Positions 1 through 11,810 are shown, counted from the first letter of the stretch. The stretch: DNA of 64,000 nucleotides from Elymus sibiricus (GCA_039707655.1 CM077666.1:245240166-245304165), one strand, 5' to 3'. The notes: generated from the sequence alone by a model not told the origin. Numbers and translations are program-made.

Positions 1-1707
1 GATCCTTGATTCTAGCACTTGTATGTGTATTTGCATGCTTGGTGGAGATATCACTCGTTATTGCCATGTTTATGATGATACTTTGATATTGCTTTGTGTT
101 CGTGCTTACGATATGTCATGTGCATTGCTTATATCTATTCTTTGTTCACATGACATGATTGCCGAGATTTCCTCTAGTGTGTTGCATCTTCGCTCCACTA
201 TTTTGCACGACATGATTACTATGATTGCTTGCCTTGTTGCATCACCGATGATACATACTTGCTCGTTTCATGCGGTTGATGACAACCATTGCCTTGCTTT
301 ACACATGATTGCTATTGAATATTGTCCAATTGCTCCATATGTTGCCTCTCGCATGCTAGATTTGCCATGTATTGAGTGCAACAATGCTTTTAGTCTTGAT
401 AATGAGATTGCCCCCATAGCTTTCTCCCATATGTTTGGAGCTTTTTCCATCTTTCATGTGAAGCATGCTTGTTGCACCATATGCATAGTGCCATGCACAT
501 TAAGATTGTTGCATCATATTATTCATGCACTTTTGCTTCTAATGGTTATGTGCAAGAGAAGAGAACCATCATGATGGATGATGTGTTTATCTACCATGCA
601 CATACGTTCTTTGCTTTGTTGTGTGCATGTGTAGGCTCCTTCGACATCGTGTCAACTTCCACTTCACGCGAGTTGACCCTTCGAGCTCTTGAGAGCGAGC
701 CACTTTCGATCGACGCGCTTCTACAACACATTTGCTACCATTTCGGCATTGTGAAGGACGCACAAGGACATGCTTTCGCGGTGATATCCTCCTCTTTTGA
801 GCATCCCAACACCATGAGCATGTATATTGTGGATCATACTTCATGTGTTGCTTGCACCGTGACACTTTGCACACATGCAAGAGATCTTGCTTCGACTTGC
901 CATTGCCACATTGCCATGCCTCATGATATATATGCCTTGTGTGTTGCATCCGACTTGTGGATTACTTGCTCCTATCATATGTTTGGTTGCAACAATGTCA
1001 TTTCTTCACATATGCCATGTCCCATTGATTGCGACATACTTGACATGATTGCCTCACACATGATGAACAATTGCTATTTATATTGTGTTGAGTGCCACAC
1101 TATCTTCACTACACCATGTGCACATTATGCTTGGATTGTCTTGCACTTTGGTTTGCCCCATGTGTTTAGCCATCTCATCTTCTTTGGTGTTGTGAATAAT
1201 TCTTATGCATACCATAGACCATTTGTTGAGAGCTTGATGCATACTTGCTCTGACCTTGAGGTAGATGCTTATTCTCTTGTCACACATATTTGCATCACTA
1301 CCTCACATTTACATGCTTGTTTCCATGATACCATTGATTGTGCTCAATTTATATGCTTCAATGCCATGTCACGATCCTTTGTCACACCATATGATATGCA
1401 TGATGACGACACTTGTTGGGTGAGTCACCGCTTGAATGCTTGGTTTTGCACTAACGCTAACCACATTTGTTTTTCCAAGTGTTTGTTGTCCTTGCTCCTT
1501 TTCAAGGAATCACAAGACGGTGCAAAATTGGAGAGTGCCCATTTCGAGCTTCAAGATGAAGAGTGCTCGGTGATCGTCCACTTCTACATGGCGACGACAT
1601 CTCTTTCCCATGGTGATTTGGTTTTTGATCCGAGGACGGATCTTTTCCAAGGGGGAGGGGATGATGCGGAGCATCCTACGGACATCACCATGTCAAGAGT
1701 CCGTTGA
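1..1707 (+). pseudogene. Family N copy 1: 3' part of the unknown Cys/His/Met-rich ORF2
   Basis: This is the right-hand part of a non-autonomous Gypsy-type element whose left part lies before base 1. The reading frame matches the ORF2 of the copies at 3416 and 34287: Cys, His and Met-rich, with no domain I recognise. Frame 2 is open to about 470. There, about 10 bases present in the copy at 34287 are missing, and reading continues in frame 1 through the polypurine tract into the LTR, stopping at 1707. It includes one copy of the module that begins Met-Met-Asp-Asp-Val (from about 572). No reverse transcriptase, integrase or protease motif is visible. Function is unknown; it is probably not expressed in this broken form. 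Confidence 0.6.
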
Positions 1708-2630
1708 ACAAGTGACACGCGCGACATCTACTTCACATACATAAAGGTGAATCATCTCCTTTACATGTGTTCACTTGACCCCTTCGAGGATGGTATACTA
1801 CTTGACACTCCTCGCGTGTGCATGCATATGTATTGTCGGAGCTTCACGGATGACGAGGAGGAGTACAAACGCCAAGGAGCAACTACACCGTCCGCGAGGG
1901 AAGCATGGAAGCGGAGACGGAAGAAGACGGAGCTGCTGCAGCTACGGAGCCCCGGACATCCGGCCTACGGCCCGGACATCCGGCCCCTGGAGTCTACTAT
2001 AGCATCACCAGATCAGCCAGTGTAAAGTCTCCAGGGCCCGGACATCCGGCCTGCCGACCCCGGACATCCGGCATCGCCCCGGAAATCCGGCGAATGCTAT
2101 CCAGAGAACAGAAGAATCGGCCTGCCCCCAGGCCGGAAATCCGGCGACTCCTGTCGAGCCGGACATCCGGCGTCCCGCCTGGACATCCGGCACCCCTCCG
2201 CGCAGCCTTGGCCATTCGTCCATGTAACCCCTTTCTCTCACCCCCACTTCGCCCTAGACTATATATACTCCCCCACCTCCTCCTAGTTAGGGTTAGCAAA
2301 TATGATAGCTCATTAGTTTAGTTGTGCTCCTACCTCTACTCTTGAGAGAGAGAGAGACCACTCCCATGGAGTTCAAGACCTCCATGTGAGAAGATCCTCC
2401 GGGATCTCCAAGACATCGACTCCTCTCCGGATCGGGATGAACTAGCTACCGTTTGTATCGTCCTTTGTTGGATTTGGATCGTGTATCTCTCCATATGTAC
2501 GTGGATTTAGCACATGTGTGATTGTGTCTTGTCTATTTGAGTGTTTCCTCTCGTTTTCCCCTCTCGTGTTCTTCGCGGGATCCGCTCCAATCGTGAAAGA
2601 TCGACACCGTTAGGGTTCCACCCTACATCA
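1662..2630 (+). repeat. 3' LTR of family N copy 1
   Basis: This 969-bp LTR starts TGATGCGGAGCATCC directly after a purine tract (1649-1661) and ends ACCCTACATCA. The interval about 1952-2190 is an array of the dyad CCGGA-CA-TCCGG, followed by a TATA box near 2260 and a GA-rich stretch near 2345. Its 3' third resembles the LTRs at 29871 and 37189 more than those at 6313 and 9438, so it looks mosaic. The next base (2631) is family H LTR sequence, which is the insertion site. Confidence 0.85.
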
Positions 2631-3408
2631 AAATAGCACAAAGGTAAGGTTCTTCCCACTCCAATGGAGGTGAGGTCTTGATGATCCAATGATGGGGATC
2701 CTTCCCTAGAAGGGGTCTTCAATCCACTTGGGGATCTTCCCTCTAGGAGGTCTTGATCTCCAAAAGGAGGGTTAGATGAGCAAAGCCCTCTATGAATATC
2801 TCAATACACTTTGCTAACCCTAACAAATGGTCTATCCTCGGAATATATAGTAGGTGGGAGGTAAGTGACGAAGTGGGGGCAAAACAGGCAGAAGTCAGCC
2901 ACCACGCTGGGTGGCCCGTGCGCACGGGGTAAGTGGGGCATGTGCGCACGGGGTCCCGTGTGCACGATACAGGCCCGTGCGCACGGGGTGCTACAGCGTG
3001 CGAGGCCCGTGCGCATGGGGTCCGGGAGCCCGTGGACACGGGGTGTCCAGTGGTTTTGCCCTATCCCGTGTGCACGGGGTCTTGGGAGGCCGTGCGCACG
3101 GGGTCTCCTGGGAGGTGCTGTTTCCTTTGCTAATTCTTCCTCCATCGTCCTCGTGGTCTTGGCTTGGTTCCCCTTGGCCTTGGCGATTGTCCTTAGCCTC
3201 TTGACGGTCGAGTCCATCATTCCTAAGGATACACAGAGTTCCTTTGTGAGGTAGCATCCAAGTTCCATCCATATCCATATGAAAGTCGAAGAGGAGTGAG
3301 TTCACCTCGTTCTCGACGGCACGTGCGCGAGCTCTTGTCATAGGTCCACTTGGTGCTTGGTGAGTTGGTGAGGTATCCATGGGGATGATCGAAGGATGCT
3401 CCGCATCA
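2631..3408 (-). repeat. Reversed family H LTR, truncated on its left by insertion of family N copy 1
   Basis: This is the reverse complement of the LTR at 55753-56681. It carries the same CCCGTGCGCACGGG dyads (about 2911-3110), a TATA box near 2845 on the minus strand, and the LTR start reading CCGCATCA on the plus strand at 3401-3408. It breaks off at 2631 inside the LTR, exactly where family N copy 1 ends. The rest should lie left of the window. Base 3409 onward is family N copy 2, so this was a solo LTR or element inserted into copy 2. Confidence 0.85.
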
Positions 3409-3415
3409 CAAGACG

Positions 3416-6238
3416 ATGGCCATGGTGGAATATGATGCACCCCCCACATGGTTCCATCACGATGAAGATGACCACGATTTGGTCTTTGCCACCTCACCTA
3501 CACCACATGAGTGGAATAACAAAGGTAACATAGGTGAAGGTGATGAGCTAGTCCCACTAGTGGACATTGATTGCTTCCATGATGATGATCCTCCTATTGA
3601 CACGCTTCTTACTAGTATGATTTCCCCATGCGATGATTTACCCATTTATGATGAGTTTGATGATTGCCATGAGGAGTCTATTAGTTGTGATGCCATGTTG
3701 CATAGGATTTCTTGTGTGAATTCGCTTGGTCACATCATGTTTGACAATTCGCTTGACTTGTCATATGCTATGCATGAGATCCACCATATCGCATCTTTGC
3801 AATCTCATCGTAGTAAATATGCATATGCCATTCAAATGAACCCAATTTGCACATATGGCATCGATGACAAACCCATGGTTATTGGCATTTGTTTTTCTTG
3901 TGATGATATTGATATGCTTCCTTTGCATCATTGTTCATATATGACATGCCATGACCCCCTAGCTTCGGACATGCATTATTTGCCATGTTGTCAATTTTCT
4001 CCATATGATGTTTTTGCAATTGCTCATGAGGAGACCCCCATAGTTTCCTCATACATGTTTGGAGATTTTGATCACTCCCATCCATTGCATGATCCTCATA
4101 ATTATGTGCACAATATGCTCCCCATGAATAATGCTAGTGATGTGCCATATACTTGCATGCTCAATTTGTGTCCCCTTCGTGTTATACATAACAACTATTC
4201 TTTCATGATGGATGACATGTTCATATACCATGCCTCAAATTTCTTTGAGCATTGCTTGTTTTGTGCTAACTCTCACGTGCACATACACATCATGATGGAT
4301 GATGTGTACATTTACCACGCACACACTTTCTTTCGCTTGTGCCTTTCTTGTGTAGGTCATCACACTTATTCGGCAACCTCGCAAGCGCACGAGTTGACGA
4401 AACGAGCTCTAGAGAGCAATGAAGATGTGCACCACCGTGGAGTGCTTACCCTTCACCCGCCCTCTACGCGACGAGCCTTCGCGCATTTCTTCTACATGGT
4501 CCTCAAATGGTTATGGGCTATTGTCCATTACATATTCTATGCCCATCTTGCCATGTTCACTTTGCATGATATGCTCATTTCCACTTGGATGACATGCTTT
4601 GGTGACCCATGCTTTGCATTACACATGATTCATGATTCTAGTACTTGTATGTGTATTTGCATGCTTGGTGGAGATATCACTTGTTATTGCCATGTTTGCT
4701 TTGTACCCCACGCCTATGATGATACTTTGATATTGCTTTGTGTTCGTGCTTACAATATGTCATGTGCATTGCCTATATCTATTATTTGCTCACATGACAT
4801 TATTGCCATGATTTCCTCCAGTGTGTTGCATCTTCGCTCCACTAGTTTGCACGACATGATTACTATGATTGCTTGCCTTGTTGCATCACCGATGATTCAT
4901 ACTTGCTCGTTTCATGCGGTTGATGGCATCCATTCACATGATTTGCACATGATTGCTATTAAATGTGGTCCAATTACTCCATATGTTGCCTCTCTAATGC
5001 TAGATGATTTGCCATGTCTTGAGTGCAACAATGCTTTTAGTCTTGCTAATGAGATCGCCCCCATAGCTTTCTCCCATATTATTGGAGCTTTTCACATATT
5101 TCTTGTGAAGCATACTTGTCTTCCTTCTTTGCACCATATGCCTAGTGTCATGAATATTTCCATTGTTGCATCATATCATTCATGTACTTTTGCTACTAAT
5201 GTTTATGTGCAAGAGAAGAGAACCATCATGATGGATGATGTGTTTCTCTACCATGCGCATGTGTTCTTTGCTTTGTTTTGTGCATGTGTAGGATCCTTCG
5301 ACATCGTGTCAACTTCCACTTCACGTGAGTTGGCCATTCGATCTCTTGAGAGCGAGCCACTTTCGACCGACGCGTTTCTACAACGCATTTGCTACCATTT
5401 CGGCATTGTGAAGGACGCACAAGGACATACTTTTGAGGTGATATCCTTCTCTTTTGAGAACCCCAAAACCATGAGCATGAACATTGTGGATCATACTTCA
5501 TGTGTTGCTTACACCATGACACATTGCACACATGCTAGAGATCTTGCTTCGACTTGTCATTGCCACATTGCCATGCCTCATGATATATATGCCTTGTGTG
5601 TTGCATCGAACATGATTATCCCATGCTATTTTCATGTGTTTGATTGCAACAATGTCATTTCTTCACATATGCCATGTCACACTGATTGCTACATGCTTGA
5701 CTTGATTGCCTCACACATGATGAACAATTGCTCTTTCTATTGTGTTGAGTGCCACACTATCTTCACTACACCATGTGCACATTATGCTTGGTTTGTCTTG
5801 CACTTGACCCATGTGTTTAGACACTTCATTTTATTTGGTGTTGTGAACGATTCTTATGCATACCATAGACCATTTGTTGAACGCTTGATGCATGCTTGCT
5901 ATGACCTCGAGGAAGATGCTTGTTATCTTGTCACACATATTTGCATCTCTACCTCCCATTTGCATGCTTGTTTCCATGATGATCTTGATTGTGCTCAATT
6001 TATGTGCTTACATGCCATGTCTCATTCCTTTGTCACACCTTATGCTATACATGACGACAACACTTGTTGGGTGAATCACCGCTTGAATGCTTGGTTTTGC
6101 ACTACCGCTAACCACATTTGTTTTTCCAAGTGTTTGTTGTCCTTGCTCCTTTTCAAGGAATCACAAGACGGTGCGACATTGGAGAGTGCCCATTTCGAGC
6201 TTCAAGATGAAGAGTGCTTGGTGATCATCCACTTCTAG
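3416..6238 (+). CDS. Unknown Cys/His/Met-rich ORF2 of a non-autonomous Gypsy element
   Basis: This 940-codon frame is the longest uninterrupted copy of ORF2 in the window. It starts Met-Ala-Met-Val, matching position 34287, where the ORF begins inside the end of gag. The N-terminal 120 residues are acidic; the rest is very rich in Cys, His and Met. A module starting Met-Met-Asp-Asp-(Val/Met) occurs three times (from about 4207, 4293 and 5230). No pol motif, signal peptide or classical zinc-finger spacing is apparent. The stop TAG at 6236 falls where copies 1 and 3 have a Tyr codon and read on into the LTR, so even this copy may be slightly shortened. Function is unknown. The position suggests it took the place of pol. 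Confidence 0.6.
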   Translation: MAMVEYDAPPTWFHHDEDDHDLVFATSPTPHEWNNKGNIGEGDELVPLVDIDCFHDDDPPIDTLLTSMISPCDDLPIYDEFDDCHEESISCDAMLHRISCVNSLGHIMFDNSLDLSYAMHEIHHIASLQSHRSKYAYAIQMNPICTYGIDDKPMVIGICFSCDDIDMLPLHHCSYMTCHDPLASDMHYLPCCQFSPYDVFAIAHEETPIVSSYMFGDFDHSHPLHDPHNYVHNMLPMNNASDVPYTCMLNLCPLRVIHNNYSFMMDDMFIYHASNFFEHCLFCANSHVHIHIMMDDVYIYHAHTFFRLCLSCVGHHTYSATSQAHELTKRALESNEDVHHRGVLTLHPPSTRRAFAHFFYMVLKWLWAIVHYIFYAHLAMFTLHDMLISTWMTCFGDPCFALHMIHDSSTCMCICMLGGDITCYCHVCFVPHAYDDTLILLCVRAYNMSCALPISIICSHDIIAMISSSVLHLRSTSLHDMITMIACLVASPMIHTCSFHAVDGIHSHDLHMIAIKCGPITPYVASLMLDDLPCLECNNAFSLANEIAPIAFSHIIGAFHIFLVKHTCLPSLHHMPSVMNISIVASYHSCTFATNVYVQEKRTIMMDDVFLYHAHVFFALFCACVGSFDIVSTSTSRELAIRSLESEPLSTDAFLQRICYHFGIVKDAQGHTFEVISFSFENPKTMSMNIVDHTSCVAYTMTHCTHARDLASTCHCHIAMPHDIYALCVASNMIIPCYFHVFDCNNVISSHMPCHTDCYMLDLIASHMMNNCSFYCVECHTIFTTPCAHYAWFVLHLTHVFRHFILFGVVNDSYAYHRPFVERLMHACYDLEEDACYLVTHICISTSHLHACFHDDLDCAQFMCLHAMSHSFVTPYAIHDDNTCWVNHRLNAWFCTTANHICFSKCLLSLLLFKESQDGATLESAHFELQDEECLVIIHF

Positions 6239-6312
6239 ATGGCGATGACATCTCTTTCCCATGGTGATTTGGTTTTCGATTCGAGGACGGATCTTTTCCA
6301 AGGGGGAGGGGA

Positions 6313-7365
6313 TGATGCGGAGCATCCTACGGACATCACCATGTCAAGAGTCCGTTCGGCAAGTGACACGCGCGACATCTACTTCACATACATAAAGGTG
6401 AATCATCTCCTTTACACGTGTTCACTTGACCCCTTCGAGGATGGTATACTTCTTGACACTCCTCTCGTGTGCATGCATATGTATTGTTGGAGCTTCACGG
6501 ATGACGAGGAGGAGTACAAGCGCCAAGGAGCAACTACATCATCCTCGAGGGAAGCATGGAAGCGGAGGCGGAAGAAGACGGAGCTGCTGCAGCTACCCGG
6601 ACATCCGGCCCCGGCAGCCCGGACATCCGGCCTACGGCCCGGAAATCCGGCCCCTGGAGACTTCAACTACACCACCAGATCAACAGGCGACGAGCCCCCA
6701 GGCCCCGGACATCCGGCCCCGCCGCCGGACATCCGGACCGTCCACCCCGGACATCCGGCCCCCCCGTCGGAAATCCGCCCCCCCCCCTATCCAGAGAGCA
6801 TCAGGAAATCGACTTGCTTAGCCCGGACATCCGGCCGACTCGCCGGACATCCGGCTCCTCATGAGCCGCCGGACATCCGGCCCCCAGCCCGGACATCCGG
6901 CACCTGCATGTGCGCAGAGTACGGGCCAAGGCCCATGTACCCCTCCAACTCATCCCAACTTGTACTAGCACTATAAATAGACTACCCCCTCCTCCCTCTA
7001 GGGTTAGCAAAGTATTGGCTCATCTAGTTGAGCCTAGCTCCTACCACTACTCCTCTTGAGAGAGAGAGAGTGACCTCTCCCATGGAGATCAAGACCTCCA
7101 TGTGAGCATGTGAGAAGATCCCCTAGTGGATTCAAGACCTCATCTCCTCTTGGATTTGGGATGAACCCTACCCTGTATCTTTCCCTTTGTTGTTCTTGCA
7201 CCTTGTGATCTTGTGTGATTGTTAGTCTAGTGGATGTGTGATTGGACTTGTTCTTAAGTGTTCCTCTCATGATTTCCCTCGTGTTCTTCCCCGTGTTCTT
7301 CGTGTTCTTCGTAGGATCCCGTCCAATTCGTGAAAGATCGTCAATTAGGGTTCCACCCTACATCA
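6313..7365 (+). repeat. 3' LTR of family N copy 2
   Basis: This 1053-bp LTR starts TGATGCGGAGCATCC and ends CCCTACATCA. The longest dyad array of the family, CCGGA-CA-TCCGG with decayed units, lies at about 6597-6903. A TATA-like stretch is near 6970-6980. The right end abuts internal sequence of copy 3 at 7366, so GCTCC (7366-7370) is the expected target duplication. Confidence 0.85.
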
Positions 7366-9437
7366 GCTCCCTTTGCATCATTGTTCATATTTGCCATGCC
7401 ATGACCACCTAGCTTCGGTAATGCATTATTTGCAATGTTGTCAATTTTCTCCATATGATGTTTTCGCTATTTCTCATGAGGAGACCCCCATAGTTTCCTC
7501 ATACATGTTAGGAGATTTTGATCGATCACATCCATTGCATGATCCCAATGATTGTGTGCACCATATACATCCCATGAATAAAACTGCTATTGATGTGCCA
7601 TATACTTGCATGCTCAATTTGTGTCCCCATCGTGTAATACATAACAACTATTGCCTCAAATTTCTTTGAGCATTGCTTGTTTTATGCTAACTCTAACGTG
7701 CACATACACATCATGATGGATGATGTGTATATTTACCACACACACACTTTCTTTCGCTTGTGCCTTTCTTGTGTAGGTCATCACACTTACTCGTCAACCT
7801 CGCAAGCGCACGAGTTGACGAAATGAGCTCTAGAGAGCAATGAAGATGTGCGCCAACATGGAGTGCTTACCCTCCACCCACCCTCTACGCGATGAGCCTT
7901 TGCACATTTCTTCTACATGGCCCTCACATGGTTATGGGTTATTGTCCATTACATATTCTATACCCATCTTGCCATGTTCACTTTGCATGATATGCTCATT
8001 TCCATTTGGATGACAAGCTTTGGTGACCCATGCTTTGCATTACACATGATTCATGATTCTATTACCTCTATGTGTATTTGCATGCTTGGTGGAGATATCA
8101 CTTGTTATTGCCGTGTTTGCTTTGTACCCCATGCCTATGATGATACTTTGATATTGCTTTCTGTTCGTCCTTATGATATGTCATGTGCATTGCCTATATC
8201 TATTATTTGCTCACATGACATGATTGCCACGATTTCCTCTAGTGTGTTGCATCTTCGCTCCACTAGTTTGCACGACATGATTACTATGATTGCTTGCCTT
8301 GTTGCATCACCGATGATTCATACTTGCTCGTTTCATGCGGTTGATGGCATCCATTCACATGATTTGCACATGATTGCTATTAAATGTGGTCCAATTACTC
8401 CATATGTTGCCTCTCTAATCCTTCGACATCGTGTCAACTTCCACTTCACGTGAGTTGGCCATTCGATCTCTTGAGAGCGAGCCACTTTCGACCGACGCGT
8501 TTCTACAACGCATTTGCTACCATTTCGGCATTGTGAAGGACGCACAAGGACATACTTTTGAGGTGATATCCTTCTCTTTTGAGAACCCCAAAACCATGAG
8601 CATGAACATTGTGGATCATACTTCATGTGTTGCTTACACCATGACACATTGCACACATGCTAGAGATCTTGCTTCGACTTGTCATTGCCACATTGCCATG
8701 CCTCATGATATATATGCCTTGTGTGTTGCATCGAACATGATTATCCCATGCTATTTTCATGTGTTTGATTGCAACAATGTCATTTCTTCACATATGCCAT
8801 GTCACACTGATTGCTACATGCTTGACTTGATTGCCTCACACATGATGAACAATTGCTCTTTCTATTGTGTTGAGTGCCACACTATCTTCACTACACCATG
8901 TGCACATTATGCTTGGTTTGTCTTGCACTTGACCCATGTGTTTAGACACTTCATTTTATTTGGTGTTGTGAACGATTCTTATGCATACCATAGACCATTT
9001 GTTGAGCGCTTGATGCATGCTTGCTATGACCTCGAGGAAGATGCTTGTTCTCTTGTCACACATATTTGCATCTCTATCTCCAATTTGCATGCTTGTTTCC
9101 ATGATGATCTTGATTGTGCTCAATTTATGTGCTTACATGCCATGTCTCATTCCTTTGTCACACCTTATGCAATACATGACGACAACACTTGTTGGGTGGA
9201 TCACCGCTTGAATGCTTGGTTTTGCACTAACGCTAACCACATTTGTTTTTCCAAGTGTTTGTTGTTCTTGCTCCTTTTGAAGGAACCACAAGATGGTGCG
9301 ACATTGGAGAGTGCCCATTTCGAGCTTCAAGATGAAGAGTGCTTGGTGATCGTCCACTTCTACATGGCGCCAACATCTCTTTCCCATGGTGATTTGGTTT
9401 TCGATCCGAGGACGGATCTTTTCCAAGGGGAAGGGGA
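7366..9437 (+). pseudogene. Broken ORF2 of family N copy 3
   Basis: This is the same Cys/His/Met-rich frame as copy 2 with more damage. There is an early stop near 7669, further breaks to 7916, and a 296-bp deletion at about 8417 relative to copy 2 (4998 joined to 5295, with the two bases AT shared at the junction) that shifts the frame. From 8431 the frame is open again and runs through the polypurine tract and far into the LTR, to 9984. Inside the dyad array it encodes repetitive Pro, Gly, His and Arg-rich peptide, which is a by-product of the repeat. Confidence 0.6.
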
Positions 9438-10382
9438 TGATGCGGAGCATCCTACGGACATCACCATGTCAAGAGTCCGTTCGGCAAGTGACACGTGCGA
9501 CATCTACTTCACATACATAAAGGTGAATCATCTCCTTTACACGTGTTCACTTGACCCCTTCGAGGATGGTATACTACTTGACACTCCTCTCGTGTGCATA
9601 CATAGGTGTTGTCGGAGCTTCACGGATGACGAGGAGGGGTGCAAGGGCCAAGGAACGGCTACACCATCCGCGAGGGACGGGTGGAAGCGAAGACGGAAGA
9701 AACGGAGCTGCAGGAAGTTACAGTGGGCGGACATCCGGGCCAGAGGCCGGACATCCGGCGTCACACCAGCAGCCGGACATCCGGCCAGTGCCCGGACATC
9801 CGGCGACTGGCAACAGAAGGTTGGGCATCGCCAGGCCGGACATCCGGCCATTGCCCCGGACATCCGGCGCCTCCCGAGAGGCCGGACATCCAGGCCCCAG
9901 CCCGGACATCCGGCGCCACCTGCGCGCGTGTGGACAGGGCTCGAGGCCCATGTATCTCTCTTTCCCCTCCCACTTCGTGGCTAGACTATAAATACCCCTT
10001 CCCCTCCTCATTCTAGGGTTAGCGAAGATTAGAACTACACATTAGAGCTTAGCTCATGTACCTCCCCTTGTGGAATTCCTCTTGAGAGAGAGAAGACTCC
10101 ATTGGAGTACAAGACCTCCTAAGGGAGAAGGATTCCCCAAGTGAATCATCAAGACTTCATCTCCTCTTGGATTTGGGATGAACCCTACCATGAATCTTTC
10201 CCTTTGTTGTTCTTGTACCTTGTGATCTTGTGTGTTTGTGAGTCTAGTGGATGTGTGATTGGACTTGTTCTTGAGTGTTCCTCTCGTGATTTCCCTCGTG
10301 TTCTTCCCCGTGTTCTTCGTGTTCTTCGTAGGATCCCCTCCAATTCGTGAAAGATCATAAATTAGGGTTCCACCCTACATCA
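9438..10382 (+). repeat. 3' LTR of family N copy 3
   Basis: This 945-bp LTR starts TGATGCGGAGCATCC and ends CCCTACATCA. The CCGGA-CA-TCCGG dyad array is at about 9728-9921, with TATA-like sequence near 9990. Flanks outside the array are closely similar to the LTR at 6313; the array itself differs in length and unit order. Confidence 0.85.
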
Positions 10383-11529
10383 TACGGGCAACCATTTGCC
10401 TCGCCGTTTGCGTGTAAGGGCAGCGGTGAGTGCAGCGCATCCAGCAAGGCAGACGCCAGAGGCTGGGATGGCCCGTGGCGGCGGTGGCAACGACGGAGGC
10501 GACGGCCGGAGCTCGGGCGAGCTTTGGGTCGGGCTAGCGGGCGCAACGAGAGAGGGAGAAGAGGGGTTCGAGGCAGCAGCTCACAGCGAGGTCGACGGCA
10601 GTCTCAGCGGGCTCGGGGACGCACGGACGGCGACGGAATAGCGACGGTGATCTCAGGTATCCAAGGATGAAGACGACGGCGATGGTGGCTTCACGGGTCG
10701 TCCGAGCTCGTGGGACTCAACGGGGAGATGTGGCGGAGGATGGCGGAGATGCTGGTCATGGCTGAGCGGCGTGTGATCGTCGGTGGCCACGCGGACGAGC
10801 AATGGCGGCTGGCTGCTCTCTGGTGCGTGCTGGAACGAGAGAGAGAGAGAGGGTGAGAGTGAGCAGTGAGCGAGGGGGAAGTGAGAGGGGGCCTCGGGCG
10901 TCTCCAGGCGTGGATCAGGGCGAGGCGGGCGAGCAGGAGGTGGCGTGGGGACGTGGCCGCGGCGGCTGTGCTGCGGGCACGCAGCTGCTTCTCCTCCTGG
11001 CAGTAGGAAGAAGACACTGCTGCCCCTGGTGGGTGGCTGGGCTCTGGTGGGCTGCCAGGTAACTCTCTCTCTCTCTTTGACTTTCTTATTTTTGTTTCTA
11101 TTTTCTATTTTATTCTTTTCTGTTTTGATTTAGTATAAATACTAACCATTTTATAAAATTCTAAAACTTTTTGTGGGCACTAACTGAATTATTTCAGAGG
11201 CCCTCACCAAGTTTCAAAATTATTGGAGCTATAAAAATATTTATAGGATTTTAAAGCTCCAATTCAAATAGATTATGGCTTAATTCAAAAATCCAGAAAT
11301 GTTCCAAAAATGTGTGCATCATTTTTAGCAGAGGTTTGCACCTTTTCCAAAAATGATGAACTTTTCTGAAGGGCATTTTGGATTCATTGAAAACATTTTA
11401 TTTTGATCCTAGTTGAATTTCATTTGATGCTAGGGTTTAATCATCCCCATTTCAAATTAAATGAAATTTAACATGATGCATTGTTGCTCTGATGCAACTA
11501 ATTACAACGATTATTCTAGGGCTGTGACA
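10383..11529 (-). repeat. Probable LTR fragment of another retrotransposon (target of the left-edge nest)
   Basis: GC-rich sequence (10400-11060) is followed by AT-rich sequence that ends GGGCTGTGACA at 11529. On the minus strand this reads TGTCACAGCCC, a typical LTR start. The AT-rich part resembles in style the solo LTR at 23228-27320. The ORFs here are short and repeat-like. The left end was displaced by family N copy 3. The family was not identified. Confidence 0.4.
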
Positions 11530-11810
11530 TCTTTGATCTCCGGCACCCGTTCCCCATGTCCGGCTGAGCCCCGAGAACTGAAGCTTGTCCAGATCCACCT
11601 CCCCGCTCTCCAGCTCCGCCTTCGGAGTCCCGAGAAGTGAAGTTGTCTGACTCCACGTCGCCGCCAAGCAGCAAATCGGCCGTCGATGTTCAACCCACCA
11701 AGATTGGCTTCAACTGGAGGGGAGGAGCGGTGGCCTTACTTGGACCCGAGCGGCGGCGACCTACCGTCTTCTACTCTTCCTCGTTTTCTGCATGGCGCGG
11801 CCTCGTTGCC

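Larger units (their letters stand above)
3409..7365 (+). mobile_element. Family N copy 2 (non-autonomous Gypsy type), 5' part outside window
   Basis: Internal sequence starts at the gag/ORF2 junction, as judged from the complete copy at 29871. It contains an uninterrupted ORF2, a polypurine tract (6299-6312) and a 3' LTR (6313-7365). The gag, leader and 5' LTR are not in the window, because the reversed family H LTR was inserted at 3409. Its LTR end at 7365 abuts mid-ORF2 sequence of copy 3, which makes copy 3 the target of copy 2. Confidence 0.75.
7366..10382 (+). mobile_element. Family N copy 3 (non-autonomous Gypsy type), 5' part outside window
   Basis: Internal sequence begins in the middle of ORF2, equivalent to about 3931 in copy 2, because copy 2 inserted there. 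It ends with a 3' LTR whose last base, 10382, abuts unrelated sequence; TACGG (10383-10387) is the expected target duplication. The stretch 8417-9357 is almost identical to 5295-6235 of copy 2, while the upstream part differs more. Confidence 0.75.

Noticed and set aside
9438..9984. ORF extending into the LTR with Pro/Gly/His/Arg peptide repeats
   Set aside because: The repeats come from the CCGGACATCCGG dyads and appear in several frames and on both strands. Only the part before the LTR resembles ORF2.
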